Shown here piece by piece: positions 20,374 to 29,938 of a stretch of 64,000 nucleotides of DNA (positions are counted from its first letter, which is position 1; the number at the start of each line of letters is the position of its first letter). This stretch comes from an uncultured Pseudomonadales bacterium (GTDB taxonomy: Bacteria > Pseudomonadota > Gammaproteobacteria > Pseudomonadales > Pseudohongiellaceae): NCBI GenBank assembly GCA_949372635.1, contig CASIAB010000009.1, forward strand, positions 2,501 to 66,500. The letters are read 5' to 3'. Under the pieces are notes generated by a model. That model was not told where the DNA came from. It saw only the letters and a list, made by a program, of their open reading frames with translations, and searched no databases. Made by a program: the position numbers and the translations under genes.

Positions 20374-22314
20374 ATGTTCGCAATAAAACGACTGATTTCA
20401 TCATTCATCCTGACTGTCGGCGCTATAGTTTGCAGCTCAGTCGCTTGGAGCCAGTCCGGCACCACAGTTAACGAGGGAGACTGGCCGGATCATCACGGCG
20501 GTAAATTTGCCCAGCGCTATTCGCCTCTAGACCAGATCAATGCAGAAAACGTTGGCGAGCTTGCAGTCGCATGGAGCTTCAACACTGGCCCTATAGGCCC
20601 CTCGGCCGAATTTAATAATCCGTCTACACCTATCGCTATCGATGGTGTTCTCTATGTCACCATGGGCAATACGCGCAATGTTGGGGCGATAGACGCCGCT
20701 ACCGGACAACTACTGTGGCTATGGCGGCCGCAAGAAGGTGAGAGATTCGATCATGCTCCTCGTAAAGGTGCTGGCCGCGGATTGTCACACTACCGATCCA
20801 ACGGTGAAGACCGCATCCTAAGCATTACTCCAGGATTTCAGTTGGTGTCATTAGATGCAAAGACTGGCATTCCTGATCCAAATTTTGGTGAAAATGGCAG
20901 CGTAGACCTTTTCATGGGCCTCAGAAACGCTGAAGACGACAGATACGACGACATCGACATTGGCTCTTCAATGCCTCCGTTCGTGATGAATGATGTGGTT
21001 GTAGTAGGACCGGCACACCGTGTAGGTATGCGACCCCGTTCCAAGTCGAATGTTAAAGGCGATGTCCGTGCCTACGATGCGCGAACTGGCGAACTCAAAT
21101 GGACCTTCCACACGATTCCAGAGCGTGGGGAAGTTGGTTTTGAAACGTGGCTAGATGGTGGTGTTGAATTTACTGGCAACGCTGGTGTTTGGGCGACCAT
21201 GTCAGGCGACCCAGAGATGGGCCACCTTTACCTCCCAGTCGAGTCGGCAACAGGTGACCGTTACGGCGGTGATCGTCCGGGTGACAATCTATTCGCCAAC
21301 GCACTAGTTGCGGTGGATATACAGACAGGAGAGCGACAGTGGCATTTCCAGTTAATTCACCATGACATCTGGGACTGGGACAATCCGTCGGCTCCAGTAG
21401 TCGCGGATTTGCCAAACGGTCGCAAGATCGTCATGCAAGTTACTAAGCAAAATTGGGTTTACACTTTCGACAGAATTACTGGTGAGCCAGTATGGCCAAT
21501 CGAAGAACTGCCGGTTCCGGCAGGCGATGTACCTGGTGAGTGGTACGCAGCGACACAGCCATTCCCAACCAAGCCAGCGCCATTTGACCGTCAGGGAGTT
21601 TCGGAAGACGACATAATCGATTTCACACCGGAGCTTCGAGCTGCGGCAATGGAAGCGGTTTCAGATTTCCGCTTCGGTCCCAATCTTTATACGCCTCCGT
21701 CTCAAGTTGACGCTGCCGATGGCACAAGAGGTGTTTTGAGTCTGCCTTCGTCTACCGGCGGTGCCAACTGGGAAGGTTCGGCAATGGACCCTGAGACAGG
21801 CATTATCTACGTGCCTTCGAGGACGGCTCTTGCTCTTTTATCAGTAGGTAAGGATCCGGATTCAGACCTCGACTTCAGCATGGCTTTCGGCGTACGTGTG
21901 CCGAGAGTGCAAGGCTTGGATGTTATTAAGCCTCCCTATGGCCGCATTACTGCCATCGATATGAACTCAGGCGATCATGTGTTTCAGGTGGCGAATGCCG
22001 ACACTCCAGAGAATATTAAGAATCACCCGGCCTTGCAGGGCGTAGACATTCCACGCACGGGAGTACCAACAAGAGCGGGATTAGTTTTGACTAAAACATT
22101 GTTGTTTGCAGGTGAAGGTGGCGGTGGCCCAGGTGCTAGCCCCATATTCCGTGCCTACGATAAGCAAACCGGCGAAATTGTCGCTGAAATAGATCTGCCC
22201 AATATGCAATCTGGGCAACCCATGACTTATGAAGTCGATGGCAAGCAGTACATTGCCATGTTTGTTAGCGGTAACGCGGGTCCCACTCAGTTAGTGGCAC
22301 TAGCCCTACCGTAA
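20374..22314 (+). CDS. PQQ-dependent dehydrogenase, glucose dehydrogenase-like, soluble
   Basis: Exported quinoprotein of 646 residues. A signal peptide (FILTVGAIVCSSVAWSQ) leads into DWPDHHGGKFAQRYSPLDQI and an eight-bladed propeller. Segments such as GAIDAATGQLLWLWRP, LVSLDAKTGIPDPNFGENG and GDVRAYDARTGELKW resemble the propeller of membrane-bound glucose dehydrogenase (Gcd), but the five N-terminal membrane helices of Gcd are absent. HHDIWDWDNPSAP near residue 330 holds the predicted catalytic Asp. GGAG precedes the ATG by seven bases. Two YceI genes follow closely, so they may form an operon. There is no heme motif, so electrons must pass to a separate acceptor. Confidence 0.9.
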   Translation: MFAIKRLISSFILTVGAIVCSSVAWSQSGTTVNEGDWPDHHGGKFAQRYSPLDQINAENVGELAVAWSFNTGPIGPSAEFNNPSTPIAIDGVLYVTMGNTRNVGAIDAATGQLLWLWRPQEGERFDHAPRKGAGRGLSHYRSNGEDRILSITPGFQLVSLDAKTGIPDPNFGENGSVDLFMGLRNAEDDRYDDIDIGSSMPPFVMNDVVVVGPAHRVGMRPRSKSNVKGDVRAYDARTGELKWTFHTIPERGEVGFETWLDGGVEFTGNAGVWATMSGDPEMGHLYLPVESATGDRYGGDRPGDNLFANALVAVDIQTGERQWHFQLIHHDIWDWDNPSAPVVADLPNGRKIVMQVTKQNWVYTFDRITGEPVWPIEELPVPAGDVPGEWYAATQPFPTKPAPFDRQGVSEDDIIDFTPELRAAAMEAVSDFRFGPNLYTPPSQVDAADGTRGVLSLPSSTGGANWEGSAMDPETGIIYVPSRTALALLSVGKDPDSDLDFSMAFGVRVPRVQGLDVIKPPYGRITAIDMNSGDHVFQVANADTPENIKNHPALQGVDIPRTGVPTRAGLVLTKTLLFAGEGGGGPGASPIFRAYDKQTGEIVAEIDLPNMQSGQPMTYEVDGKQYIAMFVSGNAGPTQLVALALP

Positions 22315-22334
22315 TTTTTGAACTAGGAGTTATA

Positions 22335-22916
22335 ATGACTATGAGAACTTTTTTAAATCGAACTGTACTTGCGCTGCCTCTATTGCTAATTGGTCTGCCT
22401 ATTCAGGCGGCTGACTGGGTAATTGATCCAGGAAATTCATTGGTAACTTTTAGGTATGCCTATGGTACGGATCCTTATGAGGGTCGATTTACAAATGTTC
22501 AGGCTACTTTCGATATCGACCCTATGAGCCCTACTAGTTGCGAATTCAACGTAACTATTAACATCGCTGATATTGATGTCGATTCACCAGAAGTTCTGGA
22601 CTACTTGCTCGATTATGAACTGTTCGATGTTGATTCATGGCCGACAGCAACATTTAAGGCTGAGAAGTGCCGCCTAACTGGTGTGACTTCATTTGAGGCG
22701 GAAGGCATTTTAACAATTCGTGACCAGACTCTTCCGCTGACTTTTCCATTCGACCTTAGTATTGAGACATGTGATGGAAGCGTTTGTTTTAACCTAACCA
22801 GTGAAGTGGTTCTTCAGCGTCTCGACTACGGCGTTGGCCAAGGCTACTGGGCGAATACTTCCGAGGTTCCAAACGACGTAACGGTTACTGTGGATGTCTA
22901 CGCGGTACAAGAATAA
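22335..22916 (+). CDS. YceI family periplasmic protein
   Basis: A 193-residue lipocalin-like protein with a signal peptide (LALPLLLIGLPIQA). The YceI pattern is clear: DWVIDPGNSLVTF at the mature N-terminus, a GRFTNVQATFDIDP strand, an acidic repeat and a FEAEGILTIRDQTLPLTFPF strand. YceI proteins bind polyisoprenoid or similar amphipathic lipids in known structures. AGGAG precedes the ATG. It starts 20 bp after the PQQ dehydrogenase, so a role in carrying a quinone or hydrophobic substrate for that enzyme is a reasonable inference. Confidence 0.88.
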   Translation: MTMRTFLNRTVLALPLLLIGLPIQAADWVIDPGNSLVTFRYAYGTDPYEGRFTNVQATFDIDPMSPTSCEFNVTINIADIDVDSPEVLDYLLDYELFDVDSWPTATFKAEKCRLTGVTSFEAEGILTIRDQTLPLTFPFDLSIETCDGSVCFNLTSEVVLQRLDYGVGQGYWANTSEVPNDVTVTVDVYAVQE

Positions 22917-22948
22917 TCAATAGATTTACCAACGAATAGGTTATATCA

Positions 22949-23593
22949 ATGTTTACTCGATTTTATTCCAACACACGCTACCTTTCATTAATACTAGTTT
23001 GCTCGGTATTCCTGGTTTCATGCGATCGATTGCTGACACCTGATTTCAACACAGAAATAACCGAGCTTAGAGGCGGCGCATACACTCTTGATCCAGATCA
23101 TGCGACGTTGTTGTGGAAAATTAATCATCTAGGGTTCTCTACTTTCATTGGTAGATTTAACGACTTCGATGCATCGCTGGATTTCGATCCGGAAAACGTC
23201 GAAGCTTCGACCCTAGAAGTAGTAATTAATACATCCGGCTTGGATATCAATAATGATGTCTTTGCAGAAGAGCTGCGTGGCGACAACTGGTTCAATGTTG
23301 AAGAGTTCCCGCAAGCTGCATTCAAAACGACTGCCTTTGTCGAATCAATCGACGAAGACACATTCGTATTTCAGGGCGACATGACTTTACTCGGTGTTAC
23401 GCTTCCTATGAATCTGGAAATTAATTTTCATGGCGGTGGTCGAAATTTCCTTACTCGCAGCTATACGCTAGGGTTCTCAGCAAGTGGTGAATTTCTGCGC
23501 TCCGATTTTGGGCTAGATAGATTCACAAGCTTCGGCGTCGGAGATAATATCGAGCTTGAAATTCATGTTGAATTTATGGCGGTTCCTGAATAG
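22949..23593 (+). CDS. YceI family lipoprotein
   Basis: Second YceI protein, 214 residues, 32 bp after the first. The N-terminus ends in a lipobox (VFLVSC, cysteine at 25) followed by Asp. Asp at +2 is the classic inner-membrane retention signal for lipoproteins in enterobacteria. The domain starts with YTLDPDHATLLWKINHLGFSTF, which keeps the usual H-x-x-x-x-x-x-H spacing of the family, followed by GRFNDFDASLDFD, DNWFNVEEFPQAAF and a MTLLGVTLPM strand. A strong terminator follows, closing the three-gene unit 20374-23593. Confidence 0.87.
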   Translation: MFTRFYSNTRYLSLILVCSVFLVSCDRLLTPDFNTEITELRGGAYTLDPDHATLLWKINHLGFSTFIGRFNDFDASLDFDPENVEASTLEVVINTSGLDINNDVFAEELRGDNWFNVEEFPQAAFKTTAFVESIDEDTFVFQGDMTLLGVTLPMNLEINFHGGGRNFLTRSYTLGFSASGEFLRSDFGLDRFTSFGVGDNIELEIHVEFMAVPE

Positions 23594-23618
23594 ACGCGAT
23601 TTTCTGGCAATGTTATTT

Positions 23619-23653
23619 AAGCCCCATTCGGCATTCACGAATGGGGCTTTTTG
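23619..23653 (+). terminator. Intrinsic terminator after YceI genes
   Basis: AAGCCCCATTCG (23619-23630) pairs perfectly with CGAATGGGGCTT (23638-23649) around a seven-base loop, followed by T residues. Confidence 0.92.
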
Positions 23654-23864
23654 TTGTTGACTGAATAAAGGCATTATTTGCTACCATAACCTCCTTCTGA
23701 AATTTCGAAGACAATAGTCTCTGCTTCCGACTCTGCTATTAGCGAATACGATGCCCGCGCCGCCCATTTGCCGCATTGGTGTTGCCTGCCGTTTCAGGCA
23801 TACTTCTGCACCTTATTTCTAATAAGTTAGCAACAATCACTATTACGTTTAGGGAGCTATCAAT

Positions 23865-26321
23865 ATGCCTTTCCCAAGATTGATTCATTCTAATTCTGGT
23901 TGGGCCGTGCTGGCTGCGCTAACAGCGTTCAGTATTTCTTCAGTACTCCAGGCCCAGGTACCCATCATCCAGCCCGGCGCACCCGGGCAGGCGAGTCGGG
24001 TTATCACCGCAGAAGAGGCGTCTGACCTCGCTGCCATCTCTTACTCTCTCGGTGACATTCAGTTCCTACGTGGGATGATTCCACACCACGCGCAGGCGAA
24101 AGAGATGTCGGCGCTTGCAGAAGACCGAACTAATAACACGACGGTTTTGGCAGTAGCCGCGCGCATTACCTTGTCGCAGGACGATGAGATTTCTATGATG
24201 CAGGGCTGGCTTCGCGATCAAGGACTTGATGCCCCTGCGGAGGATGTTCATCATCAGCCCGGTTTCGAGCGCATGAAGGGCATGCTTAGCGATGAGCAGA
24301 TGGAGGAGTTAGCTGCTTCTGCCGGCTCCGAGTTTAACCGACTCTATTTGGAGTACATGATCGATCACCATCAAGGTGCTCTGGATATGGTTGAGATGTT
24401 ATTAGACCAGCGCGGCTCCGTGCAAGATCCACTCCTTTACGAATTCACGTCCGATGTGACCTCCGACCAGACATCGGAGATCGAACGGATGGACCTTGTG
24501 CTGGCAAGCTTGAATCCCGATCCGCGTGTTGGTTTGGCGGCAGGCTTCCGAGATGCAGGCGAGGCCGCGTTGAATATGCAGGTCGTTGCTTCGCTACCTA
24601 AGCCGGCAGGTTTCTTCGACCCCGAAAGGCCTTCTGGAATTTCTTTGAGTCGCCTGCAAGAAATTGAAGATGCTGCAAATGGCAATACCCCCGAAACACC
24701 AGATGAAGACGAAGACGAAAATTCAGATCCGCGTCCGGCATTGTTGAGTTTCTCAAACACCGACTTACTGTTCTCCGGCAACTACATGGTGGCAGGTAAC
24801 TACCACGGCTTTAATACCTACGACATAAGCAACGCTCGAGCCCCGAGGCATATTGGCTCTGTGGTGTGTCCGGGTGGACAGGGAGACGTGTCGCTAGTGG
24901 GTAACTTGTTGATAATGTCGGTTCAGGAAGTTCGAGGAAGATTGGACTGTGGGCTGCAGGGTGTTCCAGAGCCGGTCAGTGATGAGCGAGTTAAAGGTAT
25001 TCGCATCTTTGATGTAAGTGATTTCACTAATCCAGCTCAAGTTGCCGCCGTACAAACCTGTCGCGGTTCTCACACACATACTGTGGTGTCCGACCCGACG
25101 ACAGTTTCAGGTAACATTTATGTTTATGTATCAGGCACGAGTGCGGTACGCGATGACGAGGAGTTGGCAGGTTGTTCCAATGATTCCCCCTTCGAAGATG
25201 AAAACTCGGCGCTATTTCGCATAGAAGTCATCGAGATTCCGGCAGAAAATCCTGCTGCAGCTCGCATAGTTAACCGTCCATTTATCTTCGCTGATCCTGA
25301 TAACGGAACACTGGCGGGCTTGTGGGACGGAGGCGATCACGGCGATGACACGCAAACTACGAGACAAACAAATCAGTGTCATGACATTACTACGTTCCCT
25401 GCTATCGGTTTAGCCGCTGGCGCGTGTTCTGGTAATGGTATTCTATTGGATATATCTGACCCGGCGAATCCTGAACGGCTAGATCAGGTTATCGATCCCG
25501 GATTCTCTTACTGGCACTCGGCTACTTTTAATAACCGCGGTGACAAAGTTATCTTCACTGACGAGTGGGGTGGCGGTGGCCGTCCTAGGTGTAGAGCACA
25601 AGACCCTCTAACGTGGGGCGCGGATGCTTTCTATGACATCGTCGATGGCAAACTACAATTCCGTAGTCATTACAAAATGTCAGCTCCCCAAACTGATACG
25701 GAAAATTGTGTGGCTCATAACGGTTCTCTGATTCCTGTACCTGGCCGCGATCTATTTGTTCAAGCTTGGTATCAGGGGGGTGTGTCGATCGTAGATTTCA
25801 CTGATTCAATGAATCCGATTGAGATCGCGTTCTTCGATCGTGGACCCATCGATGAGGAAGAATTGATTACTGGAGGATATTGGTCAACCTATTGGTACAA
25901 CGGTCATATCTATGGCACAGAAATTTCGCGAGGCCTCGATGTGTTCGCCCTGCAGCCTAGTGATTATCTTACTGAAAACGAAATAGCGGCGGCCTCGTTG
26001 CCGGAGCTAAACGGTATCGTCAATGCGCAGACTCAGGAGATCGTCGAGTGGCCAGCAGTACCGGTTGTTGCGCGGGCGTATATGGATCAGTTGCAGCGTG
26101 AAAACCGACTCAGTGCAAATCAGGCGAGTGAACTAAGCGATGCGCTAGGCCGTGCCGAGGCTTTGCTAGTTGGAGATAATGGTAATCGACGCAGCACAGT
26201 TCGTGCGCTTAATAATCTTGCTGATGATTTCTATGATGTTGCTGGTGATTTCAATGGTATCTCGGGAGCTCGTTATGCATCTTTGGCGGAAACGTTGGAG
26301 GGGATAGCAGATAGCTTGTAG
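23865..26321 (+). CDS. DUF305-LVIVD repeat fusion protein, exported
   Basis: An 818-residue exported protein. After a signal peptide (AALTAFSISSVLQAQ), residues about 50-215 are a DUF305 domain, a ferritin-like helical bundle with two internal repeats, marked by MIPHHAQAKEMSALA and MIDHHQGALDMVEMLL. An acidic linker (TPDEDEDENSD) leads to a propeller with LVIVD-like repeats (GFNTYDISNARAPRHIGSV, IRIFDVSDFTNPAQVAAV, VSIVDFTDSMNPIEIAFF). Several cysteines and His-rich segments (CRGSHTHTV, NQCHDITTF) line the propeller. The last 100 residues are helical. DUF305 proteins are linked to metal, especially copper, stress; the exact function is unknown. AGGGAGC precedes the ATG. Confidence 0.87.
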   Translation: MPFPRLIHSNSGWAVLAALTAFSISSVLQAQVPIIQPGAPGQASRVITAEEASDLAAISYSLGDIQFLRGMIPHHAQAKEMSALAEDRTNNTTVLAVAARITLSQDDEISMMQGWLRDQGLDAPAEDVHHQPGFERMKGMLSDEQMEELAASAGSEFNRLYLEYMIDHHQGALDMVEMLLDQRGSVQDPLLYEFTSDVTSDQTSEIERMDLVLASLNPDPRVGLAAGFRDAGEAALNMQVVASLPKPAGFFDPERPSGISLSRLQEIEDAANGNTPETPDEDEDENSDPRPALLSFSNTDLLFSGNYMVAGNYHGFNTYDISNARAPRHIGSVVCPGGQGDVSLVGNLLIMSVQEVRGRLDCGLQGVPEPVSDERVKGIRIFDVSDFTNPAQVAAVQTCRGSHTHTVVSDPTTVSGNIYVYVSGTSAVRDDEELAGCSNDSPFEDENSALFRIEVIEIPAENPAAARIVNRPFIFADPDNGTLAGLWDGGDHGDDTQTTRQTNQCHDITTFPAIGLAAGACSGNGILLDISDPANPERLDQVIDPGFSYWHSATFNNRGDKVIFTDEWGGGGRPRCRAQDPLTWGADAFYDIVDGKLQFRSHYKMSAPQTDTENCVAHNGSLIPVPGRDLFVQAWYQGGVSIVDFTDSMNPIEIAFFDRGPIDEEELITGGYWSTYWYNGHIYGTEISRGLDVFALQPSDYLTENEIAAASLPELNGIVNAQTQEIVEWPAVPVVARAYMDQLQRENRLSANQASELSDALGRAEALLVGDNGNRRSTVRALNNLADDFYDVAGDFNGISGARYASLAETLEGIADSL

Positions 26322-26336
26322 AGATTCTGTAAAAAA

Positions 26337-26375
26337 GACAGATCGCGCTTGATAGGGCGTTATCTGTCCTTTTTA
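26337..26375 (+). terminator. Intrinsic terminator after the DUF305-LVIVD gene
   Basis: GACAGAT (26337-26343) pairs with ATCTGTC (26362-26368), with an inner CGC/GCG stem, followed by a T run. It lies 15 bp after the stop codon. Confidence 0.85.
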
Positions 26376-26605
26376 TAGTAATGTTTTAGTTTTGACGGGC
26401 TTAGCAAGATCTGAGGCGCCCAGCTAGAGTTGGCCGAAGTGTAACCAACCCACTTCAAAATGCCTATTGCGGGCACTTCTTTGACTTTTGCCTTTATCAA
26501 GGTTCAAATGGTCGCCCTTATCATCACCCTTAGCTGGTGCAGTGAACTAGCTGCGTTAGCGGGGTGTTAATCGAATTAGCGTCCCAATTCGCTAGGAGAC
26601 AACGA

Positions 26606-27634
26606 ATGGCAATCTCTGTGAAAACAACTACAAAAGTGAGTGCCGTACTCGTATATGCAAGCTTATTAACCCTGCCCGTGCAGGCGCAGGACAGCGCGAG
26701 ACCCGATTTACAGGGTGTTTGGACCAATGCCTCGCTAACGAAACTCACTCGTCCAGATGATGCGGAGACGCTGGTAGTCACGCCAGAAGAGGCCAGAGTG
26801 ATTGCCGCCAACACGCCAATTGCGGGCCTTGAGGGAGGGTTGGACGAGGGTGACGGCGTGAACAATACCCCAACCGCTGCTGATGAGGATTTCGGTACTC
26901 GTGCCTACAACAATTTCTGGGTAGATCCAGGCGCAAACCTTGCTTTAATAAAAGGAGATTACCGTACCTCATACGTCGTAATCCCGGAGAATGGCCAGGT
27001 GCCACGTCTTGAGAATCCAAATTATGATTTCGAGCGGCGCAATTTTGGTTCTCGCTATGAGACAGGCTTTGGTGATGCTCGAGGGCCCGAGGCAATCCCT
27101 AACGCAGAGCGCTGTCTTATAGGTTTTGGAAATAAGGCAGGCCCGGGAATGATGTCCGCCTTGTATAACAATACCTACCAATTCGTCCAGACTGAAGACT
27201 ACGTCGTGATCCTCGTCGAAATGGTCCACGATGCGCGTATAATTCCTATTTACGATTCGGCGGCAGATGCGCGTGCCAATCGTAGGCCGGTCGTACTAGA
27301 ACAATGGTTTGGTGATTCCGTAGGGTGGTATGAGGACGGTGTGCTTGTTGTAGAGACAGTGAATATAGATCCCCTGCAACTCAGCCAGAGCTCGGTGCCG
27401 ATAACGAAAGAAGGCCATATTATCGAGCGATTCAGTCGATATTCTAATGATGAAATTTTCTATCAGTTTACCGTAGAGGACAGCAACATCTACAGTCAGC
27501 CTTGGACTGCAGAATTGAGCTTCTACGCGACAGACGAGCGGCTCTACGAATATGCTTGCCACGAAGGAAACTATTCCATGCCTGGCATACTAGCTGGAGC
27601 ACGTAGATTGGAGATGGAAGAGGCCGCGCAATAG
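26606..27634 (+). CDS. Exported protein of unknown function, PDLQGVW family
   Basis: About 342 residues from ATG 26606, chosen because GGAG lies eight bases upstream and a signal peptide follows directly (VSAVLVYASLLTLPVQAQ). The mature protein starts with PDLQGVWTNASLTKLTRP and ends with YEYACHEGNYSMPGILAGAR. It shares this layout with 57070-58098 and, more distantly, 58169-59005 (PDLSGIWQ). A conserved WFGDSVGWYEDGVLVVETVN strand pair and a CxxGFG cysteine stretch recur in the paralogs. I know no function; the strand-rich pattern suggests a lipocalin-like or beta-sandwich fold, but that is inference. Confidence 0.78.
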   Translation: MAISVKTTTKVSAVLVYASLLTLPVQAQDSARPDLQGVWTNASLTKLTRPDDAETLVVTPEEARVIAANTPIAGLEGGLDEGDGVNNTPTAADEDFGTRAYNNFWVDPGANLALIKGDYRTSYVVIPENGQVPRLENPNYDFERRNFGSRYETGFGDARGPEAIPNAERCLIGFGNKAGPGMMSALYNNTYQFVQTEDYVVILVEMVHDARIIPIYDSAADARANRRPVVLEQWFGDSVGWYEDGVLVVETVNIDPLQLSQSSVPITKEGHIIERFSRYSNDEIFYQFTVEDSNIYSQPWTAELSFYATDERLYEYACHEGNYSMPGILAGARRLEMEEAAQ

Positions 27635-27817
27635 TCATACTAAGCTAAGATGTTTTCCATTGCCTTTGGGGCAGTCAGATAAAGTGGTTGTCCCCAAGAG
27701 TTGTATCGGCGTTATAAGAAATAGAATTCAGTTCTCCGCCAATTGATTGCGTGTCATTCTTAATGACAGGCCCGCCAGCCGCTAACGTAATCTCACCTTT
27801 TAGACAGAGTGCAATTC

Positions 27818-28996
27818 ATGAGTAAAAGTAAACCCCTCGACGGCTATAAGGTTGTAGACTTCTCAGCTGTTTTTGCTGGGCCCATATGCTCTCGCTTCCT
27901 TCGTGATTGTGGTGCTGACGTGATCAAGGTGGAGAGTCCTGGTGTTGGAGATCTCACTCGAGGGGTTAATGGAATTACGCCAGTCTTCGCCCACTTTAAT
28001 GCAGGCAAGCGCAGCATCGCCGTAAATTTGAAGCAACCCGCTGGACAGTCATTGGTTAAACAATTGGTAAGCGATGCGGACATCGTGATAGAGAATTTTA
28101 GGCCTGGAATAATGGCTAAATTTGGGCTGGACTTTGAAAGCCTACAACCTGAAAATCCCGAGCTCGTCTATTGTTCAATCTCTGGATTCGGTCAGAGCGG
28201 CCCTCATGTGAACCGCGCAGCGTATGCGCCAATAGTTCATGCTGCTAGCGGGTTCGACAGTGTGCACGCTCAGTCACAACAAGGGCCGAAAGAAGAAGAG
28301 GTCATGCGTCCTAGCAATTGGGAGATCATGGTCGCGGATATTCTTACAGGAAGTTACGCCTTCGGAGCGATTCAGACGGCGTTGCTGGGACGTGAGCGCG
28401 GAGGTGGGGGCAGCTATATCGATGTCAGCATGATGGAATCTATGATGACGTTAATTCCCGCGCATATACAGTCCGCACAGATGGAGCAGCCTGCCCTAAT
28501 AGGTAGATTCTTCCCAGTTAAGGTGAAGGATGGCTACGTTATGGCATGCGTGGTTTCGGACAAGAATTTGGAATGTCTGGCTGCAGCGCTTAGTCGGCCA
28601 GATTTGTTAGAAGATCCTCGATTTGTGCGGGGTCCACGAACTGAAAATTTCTATTTGCTGGCAGAGGAAATCGAGCGTTGGTCTGCTTCGCTTAGCGCTC
28701 GCGAATGTGAAGAAGCGTTGAATCGTGCCGGAGTGCCTTGTAGCATATATCAACAGGTCGACGATTTGTTTGCCCATCCTCAAGTAGTGGAACGAAATTC
28801 ATTTGCCTCTATTTTTGATGACGTACTCGGTGATTTTCTAATTCAGAATATGCCATTTAAGCTTGCAGGTACGGACAATGCAGCAGCTTCTTGGGCGGCG
28901 AAGCTAGGCGAGCACACCGATGAGATACTGCTCGAAAGATTGCATCTTAAACCGGCGGAAATAGAAAAATTGAGAGCGAATTTCGTAGTTAGCTAA
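27818..28996 (+). CDS. CaiB/BaiF-type (family III) CoA transferase
   Basis: Cytoplasmic enzyme of 392 residues moving CoA between carboxylic acids. The N-terminus GYKVVDFSAVFAGPICSRFLRDCGADVIKVE is the family signature; D174 in NWEIMVADILTGSYA is the expected catalytic Asp that forms the acyl anhydride. YCSISGFGQSGP is also conserved. ATG 27818 is preferred over a GTG nine bases earlier. The frame is intact and of usual length. It has no operon partner; the donor and acceptor acids are unknown, but with the ligase at 3143 and the thioesterase at 52523 it fits CoA-ester catabolism. Confidence 0.9.
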   Translation: MSKSKPLDGYKVVDFSAVFAGPICSRFLRDCGADVIKVESPGVGDLTRGVNGITPVFAHFNAGKRSIAVNLKQPAGQSLVKQLVSDADIVIENFRPGIMAKFGLDFESLQPENPELVYCSISGFGQSGPHVNRAAYAPIVHAASGFDSVHAQSQQGPKEEEVMRPSNWEIMVADILTGSYAFGAIQTALLGRERGGGGSYIDVSMMESMMTLIPAHIQSAQMEQPALIGRFFPVKVKDGYVMACVVSDKNLECLAAALSRPDLLEDPRFVRGPRTENFYLLAEEIERWSASLSARECEEALNRAGVPCSIYQQVDDLFAHPQVVERNSFASIFDDVLGDFLIQNMPFKLAGTDNAAASWAAKLGEHTDEILLERLHLKPAEIEKLRANFVVS

Positions 28997-29392
28997 CACC
29001 GAAATGAGAAGAGCCTCGGTAACTATTTCTCTGGGTGAGAATTTTAGTGTACGGCACGTAGATTCTGAAAATTGAGGCCAGCCGGTATGCTTTTCACTTG
29101 TCTTTTCTTAGTATTGTGCTGCTGGGCAGGCGGTGTTCGCAACGGGGACACGCCTTAAGGCTAGAGAGCTCTAAATTGGTCTTTGGGATAAAGACTAGAA
29201 AAAATGACTCAAAGTATGAATTCTATAAGCCTCATATGTGGCTATATTAGTCATCGCAAGGAAGTCATACAGCTTCTAAAGATGGCGATTTCTCAAACGT
29301 GGGCATTTTCTTATCAGTACACAGGGAAAGAAAGTTAGCTCTGTAGCCTTGGAGTTAGCAGTATTGGTGTCTACGAACCAAGAACTTCTCAG
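28997..29392. other. Intergenic gap, no feature recognised
   Basis: This 396-bp stretch after the CoA transferase shows no long frame, no RNA gene and no strong terminator. It precedes the PilZ gene and probably holds its promoter. Confidence 0.35.
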
Positions 29393-29938
29393 ATGCAGGC
29401 AAATCACCCGTTAATGTTTCGTGCACTTAGTGGTGGCGTGTCGATCATTTTTCAGAGTAATCTGAATATACCACCTGAGGAAGATTCTCTTTCGAAGACT
29501 TCGTCTCTCCATTACTTTGGCCTACCTTATAAAATTGCCTGTACGCAGCTGCGGGAAATCGTACGTGTAAATTTAGAGGCTATAACTGAAGTGCCTGTTG
29601 TTCTATATCTAGTGGGTGGTGCGCTAATTAAAGTTGCGGTCATAGATGTCTCTACAACTGGAGCCAAGTTTAAAGTTAATCAAGATTTAGGTCAGGAATT
29701 GCGAGACCTGCAGGTTCTCGATGCCTGTAAGATAAGCCTCCCCAACGACGAAACGCTGTAAACTGGAGCTCATCTAATCGGAATGGTGAATGATGCACAA
29801 AGCGGCACCTCTTATCTACGTTGCCAATTTCTAAACATGCGAACACAAGATGAAGAGGAGCTCGACGGGTTTATCAACAATATGCTGCGTCAGATAGAAT
29901 CCTTGCTGCAGGTTCAGATAGTTAATCGCTATGCGTAG
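29393..29938 (+). pseudogene. PilZ domain protein interrupted by in-frame TAA
   Basis: The first 122 codons contain a PilZ c-di-GMP binding signature: R-E-I-V-R (RxxxR) in QLREIVRVNLEAI and D-V-S-T-T-G (DxSxxG) in VAVIDVSTTGAKFKV. The frame stops at TAA 29759-29761, yet exactly the same frame continues for 58 codons to TAG 29936-29938 with GAHLIGMVNDAQSGTSYLRC and FLNMRTQDEEELDGFINNML, which is the normal end of a YcgR-type PilZ domain. So a single nonsense change, not a frameshift, separates the halves. The 3' end overlaps the convergent oxygenase gene by 10 bp. Truncation probably destroys the last strands of the barrel. Confidence 0.72.

Noticed and set aside
20177-20404. A 75-codon minus-strand frame before the PQQ dehydrogenase
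   Set aside because: It overlaps the dehydrogenase start, has no ribosome site and looks random.
29759-29761. TAA in the PilZ gene as a recoded residue
   Set aside because: TAA is not a selenocysteine codon and no recoding signal was seen.
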